Shown here in pieces: positions 1 to 10,500 of a stretch of 64,000 nt of DNA. The stretch comes from Hymenobacter sp. GOD-10R. GTDB taxonomy: Bacteria > Bacteroidota > Bacteroidia > Cytophagales > Hymenobacteraceae. The position numbers and the translations under genes were made by a program. Numbering within the stretch: the stretch's first letter is position 1; each line of letters starts with the position of its first letter. The stretch is from contig NZ_CP141186.1 in the NCBI RefSeq assembly GCF_035609205.1, positions 94,936 to 158,935 on the forward strand. Reading direction: 5' to 3'. The notes beneath the pieces are model-generated. The model was not told the origin of the DNA. It saw only the letters and a list, made by a program, of their open reading frames with translations, and did no database searches.

Positions 1-63
1 ACGGTGATGCGGTTGTGTCCGACCTAGCAGGTGTAAACAGTAACCAGCTTAGCGCTTTTCTTT

Positions 64-103
64 GAGGTGGTCATTCGGCAGGTTCCGCATGACCACTTTT
101 GTT
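64..103. terminator. Hairpin, probable terminator of a gene left of the window
   Basis: Arms GTGGTCAT (67-74) and ATGACCAC (89-96) pair perfectly. After one mismatch, a CGG/CCG inner stem continues. The hairpin is followed by TTTTGTTG on the plus strand. It lies 230 bp before the LacI-type gene, so it most likely ends transcription entering from the left. Confidence 0.5.
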
Positions 104-330
104 GTTTATTGGTCATACAGCCTGCCTATAAGCTCTCTTGATGGAAAGCTAGGTGTAGCGGAGTGCTGGCTGCCCGTCATTCATTCGTACAAGTAAATTA
201 TTGCTGCTTCAGACCTAGGTTTAGCGTAGGATTCTACGAAGGTTGTCGAGCAGTCAATCTTATCTATCTTGCATAGCTAGCTACTGTATCGAAGTCAATT
301 TAAAATACTCACACCTAGTTTGTTTCTTTC
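104..330. other. Upstream region of the LacI-type gene, no gene seen
   Basis: The 227 bp before the regulator hold no convincing reading frame. A promoter is expected here, but no site could be fixed. A weak resemblance to an operator half site (GTATCGA near 286) is the only hint of autoregulation. Confidence 0.4.
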
Positions 331-1383
331 ATGGACAAGGCCAACAAGCGCATCTCTATTGCTGACCTTGCGAAAGAACTAGGCTTGGCCCAATCCACCG
401 TTTCGCGGGCGCTCAACCACGCCTCCGACGTGAGCGATGCCACCAAGGCGCAGGTGTGGGCCTTGGCCGAGAAACTAAAGTATCAGCCGAATAACCTAGC
501 GGCCGCGTTGCGTAGTGGCCGCAGTCACGTGCTCGGCATTATCGTGCCGCACATCAATGGGGCCTTTTTTCCAGCGGTGGTACATGGTATTGAGGTGGTA
601 GCCAGCCAGGCCGGCTTCAACGTGATGATCTGTCAGTCTACGGAAGAAGTAGAGCGGGAGAAAAAGCACGTAGAGGCGTTGCTCAAGGCCCAAGTGGATG
701 GTATTCTGGTGTCCATGTCCAATACCACGTCCGACTTTACGCACTTTGAGCGCGTATTTGATCAGGGTACGCCGCTAGTTTTTTTTGACCGCATGCCGGA
801 GTTGCCCAATGCCTGCGGCGTAGTAGTCGATGATTACCGCGGCGCCCTGCAAGTAATGGAACACTTAATTGAGCAGGGGTGCCAACGCATTGCACACTTT
901 GCTGGACCGCAGAATATTAACACTACCCACAACCGCTTTCGCGGGTACCAGGATGCCTTGCACATGCACGGCATCGCGTACGACGAAAGCCTCGTGGTGC
1001 AGCTTGAGGGGGCAAGCACGGCTGATGGGGCCGCGGCTATGCAGCAGCTACTGTCGCTGCCCGAGCGGCCCGATGCAGTTTTCTCCGCCTACGACTTTCC
1101 CGCCGGGGGCGCTTTGGAGGTGCTAGAGGAGCAGGGCATGCGGGTACCCGAAGACATTGCGTTGGTAGGCTTTAGCAACGAGCCGTTTACGACTATGGTG
1201 CGGCCCCGACTCACATCAGTGGATCAGCGCGGCAAGCAGATGGGCGAAGCCGCCGTCCAGCTCTTCCTGCAATTGCTCAAGCGAACCGACTTTTTCAGCG
1301 GGCAACGTATTGTGCTCAAACCCAAGCTCGTCGTCCGAACTTCGTCCCTATACGGGCAGCTAGCTCCCGAGAAGTACCAGTAG
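331..1383 (+). CDS. LacI-family transcriptional regulator
   Basis: A DNA-binding regulator of the LacI/GalR family, 350 aa, the usual length. Residues about 8-60 form the lambda-repressor-like helix-turn-helix and hinge (ISIADLAKELGLAQSTVSRAL followed by a YQPNNLAAALRSG hinge helix). Residues about 65-340 form the type I periplasmic-binding-protein-like sensor, with the family motifs LGIIVPHINGAFF and AGPQNI. It is the first gene of a glycan-utilisation locus and converges on the GH2 gene. It most likely controls the neighbouring susCD and glycosidase genes in response to a sugar released from the substrate. Candidate operators with the central CG typical of this family lie at 6570, 6835 and 6919. 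The ligand is not readable from sequence. Confidence 0.95.
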   Translation: MDKANKRISIADLAKELGLAQSTVSRALNHASDVSDATKAQVWALAEKLKYQPNNLAAALRSGRSHVLGIIVPHINGAFFPAVVHGIEVVASQAGFNVMICQSTEEVEREKKHVEALLKAQVDGILVSMSNTTSDFTHFERVFDQGTPLVFFDRMPELPNACGVVVDDYRGALQVMEHLIEQGCQRIAHFAGPQNINTTHNRFRGYQDALHMHGIAYDESLVVQLEGASTADGAAAMQQLLSLPERPDAVFSAYDFPAGGALEVLEEQGMRVPEDIALVGFSNEPFTTMVRPRLTSVDQRGKQMGEAAVQLFLQLLKRTDFFSGQRIVLKPKLVVRTSSLYGQLAPEKYQ

Positions 1384-1394
1384 CCTATCCGTAC

Positions 1395-1472
1395 GTAATA
1401 ATACAGCGCCGCTCCAGCGCCGAAAAGTGGGCGATGTACGCCTTCGTTGGCAAAACGGCGCTGTATTATTAC
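1395..1472. terminator. Long inverted repeat between convergent genes
   Basis: The 17-bp arms GTAATAATACAGCGCCG (1395-1411) and its exact complement (1456-1472) enclose 44 nt. The structure sits in the 104-bp gap between the convergent regulator and GH2 genes. It is probably a bidirectional transcription stop or barrier. It lacks a clear T tract, so an intrinsic terminator mechanism is not certain. Confidence 0.6.
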
Positions 1473-1487
1473 AGTTCTGAACCTAGC

Positions 1488-4400
1488 TTATTGCGGCTGC
1501 GCGCCTGCCCAGCGCAGCATATTCAAGAGGAGTTGTTGGCCCACGATGTTGGCCTTGTTGCTGCCCGATGCATTGAGGGAGGTTAGGGCAGCATTTTCCC
1601 CGTCGCCTTCGGCCCGCTTGCTCACCTTCACACCCCGCAGGGTCGAGAAGATATCGAGGGCGCAGAGAATGATATGGCCGCGGCCGTGCGGAACCACGCT
1701 CAGCGCCGAGTACACTTCTTTCTTATGGTCCGACAGGCAACCGACAACGGTTTCGCCGTTAAATAGGCGTAGGCCTAGCCGGTTGCGGTCGTAGGTTGCG
1801 AAGCACTGGTACTCCCAGTTGAACACGCCAGCCGGCGGCAAGCCCGTGAACAGCGGATGGCTTTTCGCGAAGTAGTTGCCGCCGTACCACGAGGTACCTA
1901 GCTCTTTGTAGCCGCGGTAGTCCACTACTTCCTTGCGCCCTAGGTGCGTGGCCCACTTGTCGAGGTTGCCGACCACCACCAACGTGTTGCCCTCGTTCAC
2001 CCATTCCAGGATATCGGTCACCAGGGGGTTGCCGGTTTGCTGTGGATTGAAGGCGCCGACCAACAAGTACTTGCCCTGTGGCCTCCCTGATTTGAACTCC
2101 TTAAACGAGTTCACGCCCACTGAGCGCAGATAATTAGCCAGCACCCCGCTGGTATCGGCCACCATGCCAGCCGCCGGAATTGCTTGTGTGTTGAGCTTTA
2201 CGGCGTACAGCTTGTCGTCGCCGGTAGCCACGATGCTGCTACCGCGCAGCAGCTCGGCTTTGATGGTAGTATAGCCCGCACTAGTAGGAATCAGCGGCAA
2301 CCCGGCCGACAGCAGCTCCCCATACCGGGTGCCACCCGTCACGCGCACCGGCAGCGTTTTATTGAGTACCGTGCGGCCTTGCTCATCGGTGGCCTGCACG
2401 CGCAGGCGGTAGCTGCCTTTCAGGTTAACTTCATTGATAAGGTGAAAGTCTACGCGCGACGTGTCGCCGACGCCCAAGACCTTGCGCGTGGGCTTCACGG
2501 CCACGTACACGGGGCGGTTGTAGCGGGCAATCAGCTGCACGTCGCCCTTGGGGTTGCGGTAATTGTCGACGATACCGGAGTGGTTTTCCAGCATCATGCT
2601 CTCCCAGCCGTTCACCGCGTAGCCGTCGACGGTGTTGTTCAGGCGGATGTTCTCGATGGCACGGCCCTGGTAGTAATAGGCCGTATTGCCCATGGCTGTC
2701 GTCAACGCGTCGACCGTGGGAAAGATTTGTGCGAAGCCGGGAGTGTTCTTCAGATACTGATCGTAGGCATCGTACCAAGCTAGGTAGCTGGCGCTTTCCC
2801 ATCCGATGTTTTTGCCCGTTCTCAGGATTTCGTCGCGGATGAGCTGCAAGCGCGGGGGCGTGCCAATGGCCCCTTCCTCACCATAGTAAACGATTTCATG
2901 TTTATGATCTGTGAAGCGCAGGTATTTACCAGGCCCCGAATACAGGTTGTCGTGGTACACTCCTGGGCCGCCCGCGTGGTGCTGGTCGAACCAGCCGTAG
3001 GCGCGAAACGTGGTATCGTACGGCAGCAAGTGCAGCTTGAAGCGCGGATTTGGCTTTAATGTGGGGTCGCCGTTCGACGAGTTATACGTCAGTAGGCGCG
3101 TCGGGTCGAGCCGGTGCGCGGCGCGCATTTCGGTGCTGTCCTTGGCTTGCGGCGGCGCCCCGCGCTCGTTGTGCAGGTTGTAAATGACGAGCGATGGGTG
3201 GTTCCGGTCGCGCCGGATCATGCGCATCACTTTCTCTGTGCGAGCGGGAAAGTAGAAGTCTGCCTGTTTCTTGCCGAGCGAATCGGTGGGGTTGAACCCG
3301 TTGGCTGGGTACTGATTGCCGCCCGGCTCCTCGAAGTAGAGCAGACCTAGCTCGTCGGCGTAGTCCAGCACGTTCGTCTGCCCAATGGTGCGGTGAAAGT
3401 TGAGCATGTTCAACCCTAGCTTTTTGGCCGTCTCTACTTGCTTGCGGGCAAGTGCATCGCTCGGCATAATGCCGTTGACGGGCCAGAACCCCCACGAAAT
3501 GGAGGTGCGCAGCACGATGCGCTTGCCGTTCAGAAAGAACTGCCTATCCCCGCCGACGACGTCCCGGATTTCAAACCAGCGGAAGCCAAACCGCTGCCGG
3601 TAGTTGTCCTGCGTGTTATCGGTGCCCTTCCAGCTAGCTGTCAGCATGTATAAGTTAGGCTGGTTAATGCTCCACGGTTTGGCGTTTTTCACGCGCACGG
3701 TTATGGTATTGGTACTGAGCCCCGTCGGGACTTGCGTGAGCGGGTAGTCCTGGGCAAACACCGTTTGCTGCACGCCACCTTGCTCTTTCACTTCCACGTG
3801 CAGGGTGCCGGCGGTCGGCTTCTTGGTCTGATTGGCCGTGGTTACCTGCACGTCTACTTCGTCGAGCCTAGGCTTGTTCTGCACGAACACGTCCTGCACG
3901 TACACCGGGTCGGTAGCCACGAGTTCGACCTTGCCCGTGATGCCCCCAAAGCCGTGCGTCGGCTGAATGCGGTAATCGCCCCACATGAAAGTTTGCGAGT
4001 CGCGCCAATCGAAGTTGCCATTGGGGTCCGTGATGCGCACGGCCACCTCATTGTCCTGCCCGTAGCGCACGAACTTGGTGATGTCGATTTCAAACGGCGT
4101 GCTGTTGACCAGGTCGTAGCCCGCGAGCTGCTGATTGACAAAGACCTCTGCCCGCAGCCGCACGCTCTCAAAGCGCAGCACCACGTGCTTGCCCTGCATC
4201 GTGGCCGGTACGGCCAGCTTGGTACTAAACCACGACACCCCTAAGTAGTTGCCACTCAGCCCGAACGTGTTGCCGTTGGCCCCCCAGTAATATTGCTCCA
4301 CCGTAGCGGGCAAGTGCACAATCGGATTCGAGGTGCTTTGCAGCACGCCCCAGCCGCCCGTAGGCGGGTTAATGGGCAGCTTGGCTACGTTTACCGGTGG

Positions 4401-4589
4401 CGCATACAGGCGGTCTTGTACCCACGGCGCGGCCCGGTCCAGCCACAGCCGCCAATCCTGATTCGACAAGTCCTGCACGACGCGGACCGATTGCGCCTGG
4501 GCGGTTACACTCAACAAGGACAGGCCAACTAGCGGCAGCAGGCGGGAAAGCGAAACCCCTAACACGTAAGCAAAGCGGTGATAAAACAT
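1488..4589 (-). CDS. Glycoside hydrolase family 2 enzyme, secreted
   Basis: A large exported beta-glycosidase of 1033 aa. A signal peptide ends near residue 33 (SVTAQAQ). It is followed by a GH2 sugar-binding jelly-roll domain (about 80-230), an immunoglobulin-like domain (about 230-345) and a TIM barrel (about 350-660). The likely acid/base is Glu475 in YNLHNERG and the likely nucleophile is Glu571 or Glu572 in YYGEEGAIG. The C-terminal third carries Ig-like repeats and an alpha/beta domain (LLVGAFNPQQTG, LEWVNEGNTLVVVG) resembling the trimerisation/amidotransferase-like folds seen in some GH families. Its place beside GH43, GH28 and SusCD genes suggests removal of side-chain sugars from a pectic glycan. 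Substrate specificity inside GH2 cannot be read, and galactosidase, glucuronidase and other activities remain open. Confidence 0.9.
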   Translation of the reverse strand: MFYHRFAYVLGVSLSRLLPLVGLSLLSVTAQAQSVRVVQDLSNQDWRLWLDRAAPWVQDRLYAPPVNVAKLPINPPTGGWGVLQSTSNPIVHLPATVEQYYWGANGNTFGLSGNYLGVSWFSTKLAVPATMQGKHVVLRFESVRLRAEVFVNQQLAGYDLVNSTPFEIDITKFVRYGQDNEVAVRITDPNGNFDWRDSQTFMWGDYRIQPTHGFGGITGKVELVATDPVYVQDVFVQNKPRLDEVDVQVTTANQTKKPTAGTLHVEVKEQGGVQQTVFAQDYPLTQVPTGLSTNTITVRVKNAKPWSINQPNLYMLTASWKGTDNTQDNYRQRFGFRWFEIRDVVGGDRQFFLNGKRIVLRTSISWGFWPVNGIMPSDALARKQVETAKKLGLNMLNFHRTIGQTNVLDYADELGLLYFEEPGGNQYPANGFNPTDSLGKKQADFYFPARTEKVMRMIRRDRNHPSLVIYNLHNERGAPPQAKDSTEMRAAHRLDPTRLLTYNSSNGDPTLKPNPRFKLHLLPYDTTFRAYGWFDQHHAGGPGVYHDNLYSGPGKYLRFTDHKHEIVYYGEEGAIGTPPRLQLIRDEILRTGKNIGWESASYLAWYDAYDQYLKNTPGFAQIFPTVDALTTAMGNTAYYYQGRAIENIRLNNTVDGYAVNGWESMMLENHSGIVDNYRNPKGDVQLIARYNRPVYVAVKPTRKVLGVGDTSRVDFHLINEVNLKGSYRLRVQATDEQGRTVLNKTLPVRVTGGTRYGELLSAGLPLIPTSAGYTTIKAELLRGSSIVATGDDKLYAVKLNTQAIPAAGMVADTSGVLANYLRSVGVNSFKEFKSGRPQGKYLLVGAFNPQQTGNPLVTDILEWVNEGNTLVVVGNLDKWATHLGRKEVVDYRGYKELGTSWYGGNYFAKSHPLFTGLPPAGVFNWEYQCFATYDRNRLGLRLFNGETVVGCLSDHKKEVYSALSVVPHGRGHIILCALDIFSTLRGVKVSKRAEGDGENAALTSLNASGSNKANIVGQQLLLNMLRWAGAQPQ

Positions 4590-4744
4590 GGTAGCGATTA
4601 GTGATAATCAGGTAGTTGTTTTGAAGAGAGCATGCCCGTTCTTCTCCGCCTTTGCTGGTCTAGAAGCAAGTTCAGCTTCTTCCTTACCCACGTAGCAACT
4701 TGCTCGAAAAGCAAGTAGGAAGGTTTCTCAGGTATTCCTAGCAT

Positions 4745-4778
4745 CCGCTGAGAATGGCCGGCTTCCCGTTTTCAGCGG
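4745..4778. repeat. Hairpin downstream of the GH43 gene
   Basis: Arms CCGCTGAGAA and TTTTCAGCGG form a 10-bp stem with one G-U pair, ten bases past the GH43 stop. A second small hairpin (ACTTGCT/AGCAAGT) lies near 4700-4718. They may slow or end transcription, or protect the 3' end, between the two glycosidase genes. No T tract follows on the minus strand. Confidence 0.4.
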
Positions 4779-4787
4779 CGAAGCTAC

Positions 4788-6494
4788 CTACTCCACCCGA
4801 AACCAATCAATATCGGCGTTGCCAGCATCATTAAACTTGGCGGCACGGGTGCAGAACAGGCCCACTTTGGCCCCGATCCACTTACCTTCCCGGGCCTGAA
4901 ACATGCTTCCTACCGGCTGGAAACGCTGCCCATCCAGGCTGTAGCTGAACTGACACTTGGCTCCCGCCTGCACGGCCACCCGCAAGTAAATCGGCTGACC
5001 CGCGGCAGCAGCGGGCAGTTCAAGAGGTGCCGAAACTGTTTCCGCCGTGAGCTTATCCGCGTTCTGACACACCGCTTGACTCACGTAGAGCTTGCCGCCT
5101 TGGCTGGTGAGGCTCAGGTAAGCGTAGTCTAGCCCCATAATCACCAACCCGAGCTTCTCGCCTTCTACGCGCGGGGTGAAGGTGAGCTTGGTGGTCGTGG
5201 TAAACACCTCCGCCGGCAGCTTCTGCAGCAGCAAGTTGGGGACCTGCCAGAGGTTCTTATAGTTCTCCGGCAACAGGACGGAGTAGAGGCGCAAGTAGCC
5301 CAGCGGGCCGTTCAGGTAGGCCCAGTAGTCCTGCGGATTAGCATGCCACTGCCATTGCAGACCTAGGGTATTGCTGCTGAACTCGTCAGAGGTAGGCGGC
5401 GTGGCCAGCGGCTGCGCCTTGCCCTTGATCGTGGGCTTGCGATGCATGAGCACGGGCTGGCCTTTGCCGTCGCCGTCCGGATCTTCCCCGATGATGGGCC
5501 AGTCGTTCTTCCACACCATGGGTTGCAAGTGCACCACCCGGCCATACGGACCTTGGTCCTGGAAGTGCAGAAACCAGTCCTCACCGGTATTCGTATCGAC
5601 CCAGGCGCCTTGGTGCGGGCCATTGATGGGCGTTTTGCCCTGGTCTATGACGATGCGCTCCTCGTAGGGGCCATACACATTTTTGGAACGCAACACCAGC
5701 TGCCACCCGGTGGGCACCCCACCGGCCGGGGCAAAGATGTAGTAGTAGCCGTTGCGCTTATAAAACTTGGGGCCTTCCAGCGTGGGCTGGTCTTTGTGGC
5801 CATCGAACACGAGCCGGTCGTCGCCAAGCAGGTGCAGGCCGTCGGGCGACATCGGGCTCACAGCCAAGATCGTCTTGATGCCGGCGCGCGAGCCGGCGAA
5901 GCCGTGTACTAAGTACGCGTTGCCATCTTCATCCCAGAGTGGGCAGGGATCAATCCAGCCCTTGGCTTCCTTCAGGCACACCGGCGTTGACCAGGGTCCG
6001 GCCGGGTTCGTGGCCGTGGTGACGAAGATGCCGAGGTCCGGGTCAGGATAGTAGATGTAGAACTTTTTGTGGTGGTAGCGAATGGCAGGGGCCCACACGC
6101 CATTACCGTGTTGCGGCTCTCGGTAGCGCGCCAGCGGGGGCTGCTGCTGGAACACGGCCCCGATCAGCGACCAGTTCACCAGATCCTTGGAGTGCAGGAT
6201 CTGCAAGCCGGGGACGGCATTGAAGCTAGAAGACGTCAGGTAAAAGTCCTCGCCCACGCGGATGGCGTCCGGGTCGGAGTAATCAGCGTAGAGCACCGGG
6301 TTTTTGTAGGTGCCATTGCCGAGGTCCGGCACCCACACCTTCGACAACGTTGATGCGGCTTGGGTTTGCGCTTGAGTGCTACAGGGCAATACTAAAGTGC
6401 AAATAGCGCCAACAAGTAAGCGGCTCAGATAGCTGAGAAGCCTTCTCCAATCAAAGATAGGGTTTGTATGAGGATGTATAAGTATGCTGTGCAT
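4788..6494 (-). CDS. Glycoside hydrolase family 43 enzyme with C-terminal beta-sandwich
   Basis: A secreted GH43 glycosidase (xylosidase/arabinofuranosidase type), 568 aa from the ATG at 6494. This start was chosen over the one 45 bp upstream because it places a normal signal peptide (LLVGAICTLVLPCSTQAQ) closer to the N-terminus. The five-bladed propeller contains the three expected acidic residues: the base Asp in ADYSDPDAIRV, the modulator Asp in KGWIDPCPLWDEDG, and the acid Glu in QPTLEGPKFYKRNGYYY. The last 190 residues match the concanavalin-like C-terminal domain of beta-xylosidases (TSDEFSSNTLGLQWQW onward). It is transcribed toward the GH2 gene and away from the first susC. The region between the divergent starts carries candidate LacI operators, one about 76 bp upstream of this start. 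Confidence 0.92.
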   Translation of the reverse strand: MHSILIHPHTNPIFDWRRLLSYLSRLLVGAICTLVLPCSTQAQTQAASTLSKVWVPDLGNGTYKNPVLYADYSDPDAIRVGEDFYLTSSSFNAVPGLQILHSKDLVNWSLIGAVFQQQPPLARYREPQHGNGVWAPAIRYHHKKFYIYYPDPDLGIFVTTATNPAGPWSTPVCLKEAKGWIDPCPLWDEDGNAYLVHGFAGSRAGIKTILAVSPMSPDGLHLLGDDRLVFDGHKDQPTLEGPKFYKRNGYYYIFAPAGGVPTGWQLVLRSKNVYGPYEERIVIDQGKTPINGPHQGAWVDTNTGEDWFLHFQDQGPYGRVVHLQPMVWKNDWPIIGEDPDGDGKGQPVLMHRKPTIKGKAQPLATPPTSDEFSSNTLGLQWQWHANPQDYWAYLNGPLGYLRLYSVLLPENYKNLWQVPNLLLQKLPAEVFTTTTKLTFTPRVEGEKLGLVIMGLDYAYLSLTSQGGKLYVSQAVCQNADKLTAETVSAPLELPAAAAGQPIYLRVAVQAGAKCQFSYSLDGQRFQPVGSMFQAREGKWIGAKVGLFCTRAAKFNDAGNADIDWFRVE

Positions 6495-6569
6495 GGAGTA
6501 AACTCGATTTTTCAAAAGATCGTCAAGGATGTTGGGCAAGGTAAACGATTACTGTTGATAAATCCTATT

Positions 6570-6583
6570 CGGAATCGATACCG
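6570..6583. promoter_or_regulatory. Candidate LacI-type operator, copy 1
   Basis: CGGAATCGATACCG is an imperfect palindrome centred on ATCGAT, with the central CG typical of LacI-family sites. It lies about 76 bp upstream of the GH43 start. The identical 14-mer recurs at 6919-6932. Confidence 0.55.
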
Positions 6584-6834
6584 CTGCAATCATAATACAG
6601 TATGCGCAATCTTAAAGCGAGCTTCTATATGCTCAAGGCAGAGTACAGCCAAATTGAATATTTTCAAGTATATAATGATAAATAGCTGGCTGTATTGGCA
6701 AATGTGTACTTTCTTCTTCTTATACATAAATTGCTTATATAAAGACAATTATATAATAAATCACGATAAATAAGACATTTTAAAGCATGTTAAAACAAGA
6801 TTAAAATGACATATTATACACTTGCGATTAACTC

Positions 6835-6862
6835 TCGGCATCGTTCCCGGGAACGATGCCGA
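6835..6862. promoter_or_regulatory. 28-bp perfect palindrome, candidate operator
   Basis: The left arm TCGGCATCGTTCCC (6835-6848) is followed directly by its exact complement (6849-6862). The centre CCCGGG keeps the central CG expected of LacI-family operators, but the half site differs from that at 6570 and 6919. It may bind the regulator at 331, or a different one. Confidence 0.6.
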
Positions 6863-6918
6863 AAGTTATTTACAGTAAACAGTTGACAAAAGGATAAGTC
6901 CTATTCATATTGTCGTAT

Positions 6919-6932
6919 CGGAATCGATACCG
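6919..6932. promoter_or_regulatory. Candidate LacI-type operator, copy 2
   Basis: This is the same 14-mer CGGAATCGATACCG as at 6570, in the same orientation, about 590 bp before the first susC start. Two identical sites 349 bp apart would suit a looping repressor. A partial match (CCGGTATCGA) sits near 12770, just before the second susC. Confidence 0.55.
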
Positions 6933-7507
6933 GTATAGTTTTCTTTTATAGTATTTCTAGGTTTTCTATGATGCATTTAATGCTCAGAAGTACTTGTTTT
7001 TTCTCCTCTTCAAAAACCTTGATTAATAAGCATACACATACCACGCAGACAGTAGCTTTTCTGCACGTGTATCTGCACACGTAATAAAAGTACCACAACC
7101 TTAACGAGACTAATTGAGCTGAGTTAGGGGTGACACGCCCATTGTTACTCTAGTCGTGATGAGCCAAGTAATTCCACCAACTCACTTGAATCTGGAGCTG
7201 GATACTGAGGTCAGTACGACCATAAATAATCAAACCCCGGCTGAGTAGAGGACTGACCAACCGAAGAGCTAATAGTGGTAATGACAGCCATTAAACTACT
7301 TACTAGGTCACCAAGGAATGGTAGCAGTGATGCCGGCTTCTTGATCACGCTGCTACCGAGCAAGCAGAGATATTTATTCCACGGCCCAGAGCCTGTTGGT
7401 TTTCTTCGCTAAAGTCTCACTTCCAGAGCTTAGCCTTCAGAAAAACACCTAGCTCTTTCTCGCGTCTCTTTCTCATTCTTTATCTCTTTTCCCACCTGTT
7501 CCCACTT

Positions 7508-10500
7508 ATGAGAAACCACTTACTCTTGCTTACCCCGTTAGTGTGTGTCGCCACCTTGGCGTCGGCGCAGCAGACACGGCGCATCCAAGGTACGATTACC
7601 TCTGCCGACAGAAACGAAGCTCTACCCGGGGTAACGGTTGTCGTGCAGGGCACAACGGTTGGTACCACTACCGATGGTAAGGGGCAATTCAACTTGTCTG
7701 TTCCAGCAGGTGCTACTGCCCTGCGTATCAGCTATGTTGGGTTCGTCAGCCAAGATGTGCAGTTGAGTGATAAAACCAATTTCACTATCAAACTCGAAAC
7801 GGATAGTAAGACACTGGATGATGTGGTGGTTATTGGCTACGGTGAAATTGCCCGTAGCGAGGTAACAGGTGCAGTATCCTCAGTAAACGCGCAGCAGATA
7901 AAGGATATTCCCGTCAACTCAGCGGCGGAAGCCCTAACTGGTCGCCTTGCCGGCGTGCAGGTGACTACCTCTGAAGGCACGCCCGGGGCTGATGCACGCG
8001 TACGGGTACGCGGTGGCGGTTCGATCACGCAGGATAACTCGCCGCTGTACGTGGTCGACGGTATCCAGGTGGAAAATGCACTGTCGGTGATTTCGCCGCA
8101 GGATATCAAGTCGGTCGACGTGCTGAAGGATGCGGCTTCTACGGCCATTTACGGCGCCCGCGGGGCGAATGGCGTCGTGATCATCACCACCAAAAAAGGC
8201 TTCGAAGGGCGCACCACCGTTACGTATAACGGCTTCGCCGGCTTCCGCAAAATCACGAAAACGCTGGACGTCCTGAAGCCGGGCGAATTCATTGATTTAC
8301 AGTACGAACGGGCCTCGCGCAGCAGTGCCGACCTAGCTTCGTTCCGTAGCCTCTACGGCTCGCGCAACTACACAGGTGATACACTGAACCTCGCCCGGCA
8401 GTCGCCATTCACCGATTGGCAAAAGGAGGTGTTTGGGCGCGATGCCTTCCAACAAACCCACAACGTGACGGTAGCCGGTGGGGGTAAAGGCACCACTTTT
8501 TCGCTGAGCCTGACCTACAACCGGGAGCAAGGGATACAGCTGCAATCCGACTACAACCGCAAGCTGGTCAACTTCCGCTTCGACCACAAAGCCAGTGATA
8601 AGTTTCGCTTCGGCTTCAACGTGCGCGCCAACGACCAAAATACGCTCGGTGCAGGCACGGCCAGCGGCGGCTTGTCGAGCTCTTCACGCTTGAAAAACAC
8701 GGTGCAGTACCGTCCCTTCACTAACAACCTAGGTTCGGGGGTTAGCATCGACCCCACGCAGCCCGATGAGGAATATTATCTACTCAGCGGCGGGTCAAGC
8801 GGGCTAATCAACCCGATTGTGATAGCGCAATCCGAGTACCGGCGGAACAACTCGCGCTTAGCCAACGCCAGTGCGTTTGCGAGCTTCAACATTCTCAAGA
8901 ACCTGACGCTTCGCTCGACGGTAGGCATTGATTACCTAAATAGCCGTGCCGAAGCGTTTAATAACAAAACCACTGGCGTAGCCCGGCAGAACGGGGGCTT
9001 CCCGACGGCGTCGTTGAACACCGGTTCGCAGGTGACGCTCAACAACTCTAACGTTCTGACTTACAACATCCAGAAGGGCAAACATACGTTTGATGCGCTG
9101 GTGGGCCATGAGGTGTACCAAACGCAAAGCACGAGCTTGAATGCTTCGGTGTTTTACCTACCCCTGGACATCACGCCCACGAGCGTGTTTGCGAACCTCA
9201 ACCAAGCGCAGGCTCCGGCGGGCTTCATTCAGCCCTCGCCCACGACCAGCGACGAGCCCAACCGCATCCTATCCGGCTTTACTCGCCTGAACTACAGCTT
9301 CGACGACAAGTACCTGATAACGGCCACGATGCGCGCCGACGGATCCTCTAAGTTTGGTCCCGGCAATAAAGTTGGCGTCTTTCCGGCGGCCTCGGTAGCG
9401 TGGCGCCTCTCCAAAGAGCCGTTCATGCAGTCGCTCACCAAAGTGTCGGACCTCAAGCTGCGCCTAAGCTATGGCCTAGCTGGCAACAACCGCATTGGCA
9501 GCAACCTCTACCAACGCAGCTTCACCACCAGCGGGGTTGAATACGCTATTGATGGTGGGCGCACGCCGGGCTTAGCAGCTAATTCTTTGGCTTACAGCGA
9601 TCTGAAATGGGAGAGCACCACCTCTCGCAACGTAGGTATCGACCTAGCTTTGTTCGATAACCGGGTGCAGTTTACCGCCGATGCCTATCTGAACCACACC
9701 TACGACTTGTTAGTGGCACAGCCCATTACGCCTACTTCAGGCTACACCTCGCAGCTGCGCAACATTGGCAAAACGTCGAACCGAGGGCTTGAGCTGCAAC
9801 TGAGCGGTAACGTGATCCAGACGCCGGAGTTCTCCTGGACGGCTACCTACAACATGTCGTTCAACCGGAACCGGGTGGAAGACCTAGGTGGTCAGCCTTA
9901 CCTGCCCGGTATCAACTCCGGCTGGACCAGCGACACGGGCCAGGACTACTGGGTAGCCCCGGGCCAGCCCGTGGGCATGATGTATGGCTACGTCTCTGAT
10001 GGCTTCTACACGGTGGATGATTTCAACGCGACGCAGGCCACCAACGGCACCTGGAGCTACGTGCTGAAAGAAGGGGTGCCAAGCAACAACGGCGTAGTGG
10101 CCGACAACATCGGTACTTCGGTGAATGGCATTATTCAGCCCACGCCGGGAGCCATTAAGTTCAAGGATATCAATGGTGATGGAGTCGTGAATACCAATGA
10201 CCGCACCATTATTGGGAACGCCAACCCTAAGTTCACGGGTGGCCTGAACCAGCAGTTTACCTACAAAGGCTTTGATGCCAGCGTGTTCCTGAACTTCGTG
10301 TACGGCAATGATATCTACAACGCCAACAAGATAGACTTCACCAGCGCTTACCTGCCCAACCAGAACATGTTAGGCTTGGTGCGTGACCGGTGGCGCACCG
10401 TCAACGCGGATGGCGTGGCGGTAAACGACCCCGACGGGCTACGTGAGCTGAACAAAGACGCCAAGATCTGGCGCCCTACCCGGGGCCGCTACCTGCTCCA

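Larger units (their letters stand above)
6495..7507. other. Divergent control region between GH43 and first susC
   Basis: About 1 kb of AT-richer DNA without a credible gene. It holds two identical operator-like 14-mers and a 28-bp perfect palindrome, listed separately. Short plus-strand frames here have poor composition and no recognisable protein. The length and the number of palindromes suggest regulation of both divergent units. Confidence 0.6.

Noticed and set aside
1..1500. Apparent excess of CTAG (as in CCTAGC or ACCTAGG)
   Set aside because: Frequent to the eye throughout the window, but it seems to be a general compositional habit of this genome rather than a local feature; a genome-wide count would be needed.
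3732..4244. Long frames opposite the GH2 gene and similar frames opposite GH28, CusA and the P-type ATPase
   Set aside because: They are antisense shadows of GC-rich coding sequence with low-complexity His/Val/Arg-rich translations.
6468..6773. 101-aa frame upstream of susC
   Set aside because: AT-rich, overlaps the GH43 start and operator region, no recognisable protein.
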